NCBI GenBank assembly: GCA_037954665.1
Contig: JBBMOL010000096.1
Coordinates: forward strand, 1,674,001 to 1,738,000
Length of the DNA stretch: 64,000 nt
From: Laguncularia racemosa
Lineage: Eukaryota; Streptophyta; Magnoliopsida; Myrtales; Combretaceae
Direction of reading: 5' to 3'
Shown here: piece by piece, positions 59,534 through 64,000 of the stretch
Position numbering within the stretch: position 1 is the stretch's first letter
Layout: each line of letters opens with the position of its first letter
The notes under the pieces: generated by a model
Seen by the model: the letters and a program-made list of their open reading frames with translations, nothing else
The model's database searches: none
Told to the model about the DNA's origin: nothing
Made by a program: the position numbers and the translations under genes

Positions 59534-59766
59534 AAAGCATCATCAATGTAGTAAGGTAAGAAATGGTAGATCAAAACCAAATTTACATCTTATACACATG
59601 AAACAATAGTCCGATCTAGATCAACAGACATATAAAAGAAATGAAAAAAAAAAAAAAACAAAGAAAGGAGTACCTGAATGCCGTGCTCGAGACAGTAAAG
59701 TTCCCAACAGGCATTTCCGACCTGAATACCGGCCTGACCAATGTGGATGGAGATGCACTCTCGCAT
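57443..59766 (-). CDS. TUA: Alpha-tubulin
   Basis: Four exons on the minus strand, 59674-59766, 58690-58924, 58199-58569 and 57443-58096, all with GT-AG introns, give 450 residues, the standard length. The N-terminus MRECISIHIGQAGIQ is complete. Lys40 (MPSDK), the acetylation site of the family, is present. The GTP signature GGGTGSG lies at residues 142-148 and the catalytic Glu of TEFQTNL at 254. The C-terminal tail is acidic and ends EGDDDEY, keeping the terminal Tyr used in detyrosination. Alpha-tubulin pairs with beta-tubulin to build microtubules. No damaging change is seen. Confidence 0.98.
58642..58664. repeat. (TA)n microsatellite in tubulin intron 2
   Basis: A run of TA dinucleotides inside the intron; a second run is in intron 1 at 59502-59527. 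Confidence 0.9.
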
Positions 59767-59934
59767 TTTCACAACGAAGAAACCAACAACAGATACTATA
59801 AAGAACAAAGGCGTTTATGAAGACGCCTTGTGAGTACGAAACCCTAACTAACTAAAGAGAAGATCTGATTCGATCAGAGAGAATAAGGCAGAGAAGTGCC
59901 TGTGGGGAGGTTACTTGGTGACTGAAATTTCAAA

Positions 59935-59940
59935 TTTATA
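59935..59940 (-). promoter_or_regulatory. TATA box of alpha-tubulin gene
   Basis: On the minus strand TATTATAAATTTG, about 170 bases before the ATG. The sequence between would be the 5' leader. Confidence 0.5.
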
Positions 59941-61690
59941 ATAATGGTTGAAAATGAAGGGTTAATCAGGGTTGGTTAACTTGGGGAATCGTGTGGTGAG
60001 GTGGCTGTTTTTTATTGGGTGGAGATTTACCGGAGAACCGAAGTAGGGTTAGTAGGCAGGCTTAAGGTTGGATGTGAAAGGAAAGGAAAGGAAAATAAAA
60101 TATAAATTTCATTTATCTAAAAAAAGGAAAAAGCGGTGGAATTTGAAATCGTGTGTTTGCCGCCTAAATAATTAAGTGAATTTCAGGCTTTTTACTATAT
60201 GTGAAATACGAAAATGCCCATTAAAAATAAAAATCCCAGACGCACATGGGGGGCCGCGTGGGTCATCCAGATCTGGGCCTTTTGGTCATTCGTTACCTTA
60301 AACTGAATCAGGGATCCATCAATTACATGGGTCCTACTACAAGATACTTTTCCTTTATTTTAAGCGTTCTATATAAGGATGGAAACATTGTCTTTTTTTT
60401 TTTTTAATTCTATGTTTATCTATTTTTCTATCCAATTTTTAGGTATTATTTAGTTTCTAATATTTTGTAATATTAGATTAGATAAAATTTTTTATCCTTC
60501 ATTTGGTTTGAAAAATTAGTTTAAATACTAAACAAAATAACTAAAATTTATATCATATTAAATATAATACAATTTTTTTTTTCACAAGACTAAAACAGCT
60601 TTATTTTGAAATGCCTCGAATATCATCATTGTTGTTTGTCCAATCATCAGTCATCTTCAACGCTCCCTCTTTCATCTGGACACTTAGCTCCATGTTCATT
60701 TGCTCGCAAGTGTGTTCTCTCTCTCTCTCTCACTTGCTCTTACAATCCCATAGCAAATCTGCTGAATACAGTTGTGTTCTTCGTCTGCACGCTCAAGCTC
60801 GTTTTTGTTTCTATATGCCTTTAAGTACTGCAGATTTGTGTTCTTGTTTAGTATCTTTGGTATCTCTGTTCTTGTTTGGTATCTTTGGGAAAAAGCGGTG
60901 CTGCAGTTTTTGTTTCTACGTAGAATTTTTATTTAATGCTATCTTTGTGTCCATTCTTGGTTATAAAAGCTCAGTACCACACGAAAGATTTTGAGTAGAA
61001 ATTGGTACTTGTGATATTATGATTTGATGAAATTATCTCCTCTGAAATTTCAATTTAATTGTCCATGTTGAAGGCTAAGGAGATGTGCATCCATGGCAAT
61101 TTTTCAATACTCTTCTATCCATTACATAAGTCAGAATCGACGCCCTTAAAAAGATGAACATCTATCTTGTAATGGCTTTCATGAATCCGTTTAATGAAGA
61201 GCAGATGTCAGATGCTTGATTCAACAAAGATGGTCCCTTATCTGACTTGTCTTTTACTGTTCCAAAAATTAACTGCAAAAGAGAATCATAACCTTATAGA
61301 TCAATACATACATTCTTAGTTTCCATCAGAATCGACATCCATATGTGTTTAATTTTTTAGGAAAAAAATCTTATAATACATCATCAATGCTTGTGCGTTA
61401 TTTCTGCTCCAGATGTTATTGTTTTATTTATTTTATTTATTGTATTGATGTTGATTCCATTGATATTTAAAGATTAAATTTGTTTAAGAGTTTTCATAGC
61501 TTTTATTTTATTTGCTTGGATTAAATTTTATCTACATCCAACTTATTTAAAGCTTAAGTTAAGCTTATAGCTATATACCCCATTCTATGGGATCAGCTGA
61601 GGATTTAATGTTATACTCATATTTTTTTTCCTTCGATGTGTAATGTAGATCATGGATCATCGTGAAATTTTGATTTACCTTCTTAGATAG
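59941..61690. other. Tubulin promoter side and intergenic stretch
   Basis: No credible gene. A (CT)n run is at 60717-60733. Short open frames at 60606-60994 lack family features. A GC-richer patch (GGGGGGCCGCGTGGG) is at 60248. Confidence 0.5.
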
Positions 61691-61796
61691 AGAGTTTATA
61701 TCAATATGCTTGTAATGGCTGCTACTAGTTTTTATTATATGAAGTTTGTTTTTACTAGAAAGGTAGAGAGGGGAACATTGAATGAGTGAGCATTGA

Positions 61797-63034
61797 CTAG
61801 GTATAAAATGTGTCGAGAGGTGATTGATTTACTTATTAATGGAAGTGATACGAATTGTTTGTAGGAATGAAAGATGTGTAGGAGTAGTTTTGCACTTCTT
61901 TGTGAACTCCTTAAGGTACGAGGAGGATTGCATTCTAATAGAAGAGCAACAGTTGAAGAACAAGTTGCTATTCTTGTTAACATCCTTACGCATCATACAA
62001 AGAATAGGAGTATTTAGTGAGATTTCATAGATTAGGTGAGACAGTTAGTAAAAATTGCCATCAAGTGTTAGTTGTTATCTTAAAGCTAGAAGATATGTTA
62101 CTTGCAAAACCCAATCCAATATCGCAAGATTGTAATGATGAAAGGTGGAAATGGTTTAAGGCATTTGTTTGATTTTTTCTTAAGTTTGTCCACAATGGTC
62201 ATGATAACTTAAAATACATTATCGATTTTTTATTTGTTTGTTTGGGAACATATTAAGGTTGTCTAAGAGCATTAGATGGTATTTACATTACAGTGACAAC
62301 ACTAGTTGAAGATAAACCTAGGTATCAAACAAGGAAAGGGCATCTTGCAACAAATGTCATAAGAGTATGTGATCGTGACTTGAAATTTATCTATGTATTA
62401 GCAAGATGAGAACGGTTTGCATCAGATTCTAGAGTGTTACATGATGCAATTATTTGGTCTAATGGTTTGAGAGTTCCACCCGGTATGTACTTACAAAAAA
62501 AAAATTGTATTGCATTTTATTTTTACAATAACAAACTTTTTTGTAAATTTATGGGGTTGCATTTATTTGTAGGTTCATATTATCTAGTAGATGTTGGATA
62601 TTCCAATGCACCGGGTTTTCTTACCTCTTTTAGAGGTAAGCGTTATCACATTCAAGAGTGGGCTACAAGTCAACGTATGCCTCAAAATCATGAGGAATTA
62701 TTTAACTATAGATATGCAAGGGCAATAAATGTCATAGAGAGATGTTTTGGAATTTTAAAGAAACGATGAAGTATTCTAAGGAGTGTATTGTTTTATCTCA
62801 TCAAAATATAATGCCGAATGATACTAGCTTGTTGTTTACTACACAACTTCATTCGATTGTACATGCTACTAGACCCATTGGAGCATGCTGTAATAGAAGG
62901 TGATGAAGTTCCTATTGGAGAAAATGGAATTGATGCAATTGGAATGATAGAAGCTACTAGGGAATGAACTCAAATGAGGAACAATTTAACACAAAATATG
63001 TTCGATGAATGGAGAGCATGTCATAGAAACTAAA
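61797..63034 (+). pseudogene. PIF/Harbinger transposase
   Basis: The frame gives FALLCELLKVRGGL, RRATVEEQVAILVNIL and HHTKNRS, then GIYITVTTLVEDKPRY with its first catalytic Asp in ALDG, DSRVLHDAI with the second, and ARAINVIERCFGILK with the Glu. A 90-base intron (62483-62572) splits the glycine codon of VPPG and SYYLVDVGYSN. A stop and frameshifts at 61860, 62407 and 62767 disable it. Confidence 0.88.
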
Positions 63035-63247
63035 ATGTTACTTAATTATTGTACTTTCTTTTGTTATGTTTGTTGGAACATGATCACTATTGAATTTTCA
63101 TTAGTTACATCTTGTTGAAATCCTTTGGTTATTGAATATTGAATTTTATTTTGTAATGTATATTGAAATATTTTATCTATTGCTCATATACATGACTTAC
63201 ATTTTAATTATTTTCTTTTTACTTGCAATATGGATAGGTTTATAATC

Positions 63248-63960
63248 ATGGACATTAAGGATAAAAAATCTAGGCATACTTGGAGTGAGGTTGAAGAAGA
63301 AATGTTTTTGGTAGTGCTGGAGAAGTTAGTTGTTGAAGGATATAAAGGGGAAATGGCACTTTTAAGAATGGGACTCATGAAGAAACTTTAAAGAGGATGA
63401 AAAAATGCATTTCAGAAATAAATCTTAATGTCAAACAAATTGTTAACAAAATGAAGAGGTGATCAATTAAGCTGTTAGAAGTTGTTGATATGATGAATAC
63501 TAGTGGATTTGGTTAGGACAATGCTAACAAGTGTGTTATAGTTGATAGCGATAAAGTTCTTGCCAAATACATGGAGGTATAGTGAACATATTCTTTATTT
63601 TGAAGTATACTCTTTTTTTTTTTTAATTAATTTTTCCATTGTTATAATAATTCTTTCAACCGATATGTAAAAACATAAAAGGTTGGTAATTATGCCAATG
63701 AGGAGTTTAAAGAACTCGAAAGACTACAAGGTATTTTTGGAAAGAATAGAGAAAATGGCAAAAGATTTGAAATACCTGCAAATGTGACGAAAGATTTACA
63801 AAATGAGGGTAAAGATACTTTTGAAGAAGAGATGGAGTCAGAACAAGTGCCACAAATCTATTAAAGCCTCCAACTATGCCTCATGTGCTCCATCTATGAG
63901 ACTAACACACAAGTATCCGATGGTAGAATATGTTGCTGAATTCATATCAACATTTTAAAA
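63248..63960 (+). pseudogene. Myb/SANT-like protein of PIF/Harbinger
   Basis: ATG at 63248 opens MDIKDKKSRHTWSEVEEE and MFLVVLEKLVVEGYKG, a trihelix/Myb-like domain. Stops at 63389, 63461 and 63513 interrupt it; VIVDSDKVLAKYMEV ends an exon-like part near 63582. After an AT-rich intron-like stretch it resumes KVGNYANEEFKELERLQGIFGKNRENGKR, the second half of this family. Such proteins bind the transposase and element ends. Confidence 0.8.
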
Positions 63961-64000
63961 GAGCATAAGTGATGTTAAGAGCGATTTCACTTTACTTGCT

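Larger units (their letters stand above)
61700..64000 (+). mobile_element. PIF/Harbinger DNA transposon remnant, two ORFs
   Basis: A DDE_Tnp_4-type transposase remnant (61797-63034) and a Myb/SANT-like ORF remnant (63248-63960) lie in tandem on the plus strand. PIF/Harbinger elements are known to carry exactly these two genes. No terminal repeats were found, and the right end is outside the window. Confidence 0.85.

Noticed and set aside
60606..60994. Open frames upstream of the Harbinger remnant
   Set aside because: Cys/Leu/Ser-rich translations from CT-rich sequence with no recognisable domain.

Overview
This window is from a nuclear plant genome, very probably a eudicot. Evidence: spliced genes with GT-AG introns, an AT-rich intergenic background, plant-type alpha-tubulin and type I MADS-box genes, a SHORT HYPOCOTYL IN WHITE LIGHT 1-like gene, and dense nested plant transposons (Tat/Ogre-like and Athila-like Ty3/gypsy, Ty1/copia, Mutator-like, PIF/Harbinger). 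No bacterial or organellar gene set is visible.

Layout. 1-10868: a decayed Ty3/gypsy element (Tat/Ogre-like, minus strand, extra ORF1, 5' LTR at 9478-10868) whose 3' LTR lies outside the window. 10869-28120: a Mutator-like element (MULE-1, minus strand) broken into three pieces by a 4.56 kb gypsy element (11271-15832) and an Athila-like element (17600-27486). The Athila 5' LTR is itself split by a 2.03 kb solo LTR (24376-26407). 28160-28900: an LTR-like fragment with a Met-tRNA primer site. 30641-39946: a four-exon gene on the plus strand, SHW1-like, with an apparently young Ty1/copia element (32028-37100) in intron 3. 40725-41342: an intronless type I MADS-box gene, minus strand, tail-to-tail with SHW1. 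43740-52030: a second Athila-like element (minus strand) split by another solo LTR (45077-47137). 52030-53420: a decayed plant mobile domain (PMD) gene, plus strand, converging on MULE-2 transposase (53440-55349, minus strand). 55350-57152: a chimeric duplicated block of SHW1 flank, SHW1 5' half and MADS 5' half. 57443-59766: an intact alpha-tubulin gene, minus strand. 61700-64000: PIF/Harbinger remnants, a transposase plus a Myb-like ORF.

Only three host genes look functional: SHW1-like (218 aa), MADS type I (205 aa) and alpha-tubulin (450 aa). Everything else is transposon or pseudogene. Stop codons in the transposons are mostly explained by C-to-T or G-to-A changes (CAG, CGA, TGG to stop), as expected for methylated, silenced DNA.

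The most unusual feature is the chimeric block at 55350-57152. It joins, in circularly permuted order relative to the parent locus, sequence from 42329-42985, 30385-31310 and 41188-41459, and it places a truncated MADS gene antisense to a truncated SHW1 gene. Other points worth a look are pol III A/B-box-like sequences inside the 2 kb solo LTRs, the tail-to-tail pairing of a PMD gene with a MULE, and a conserved two-codon upstream ORF just before the SHW1 start.
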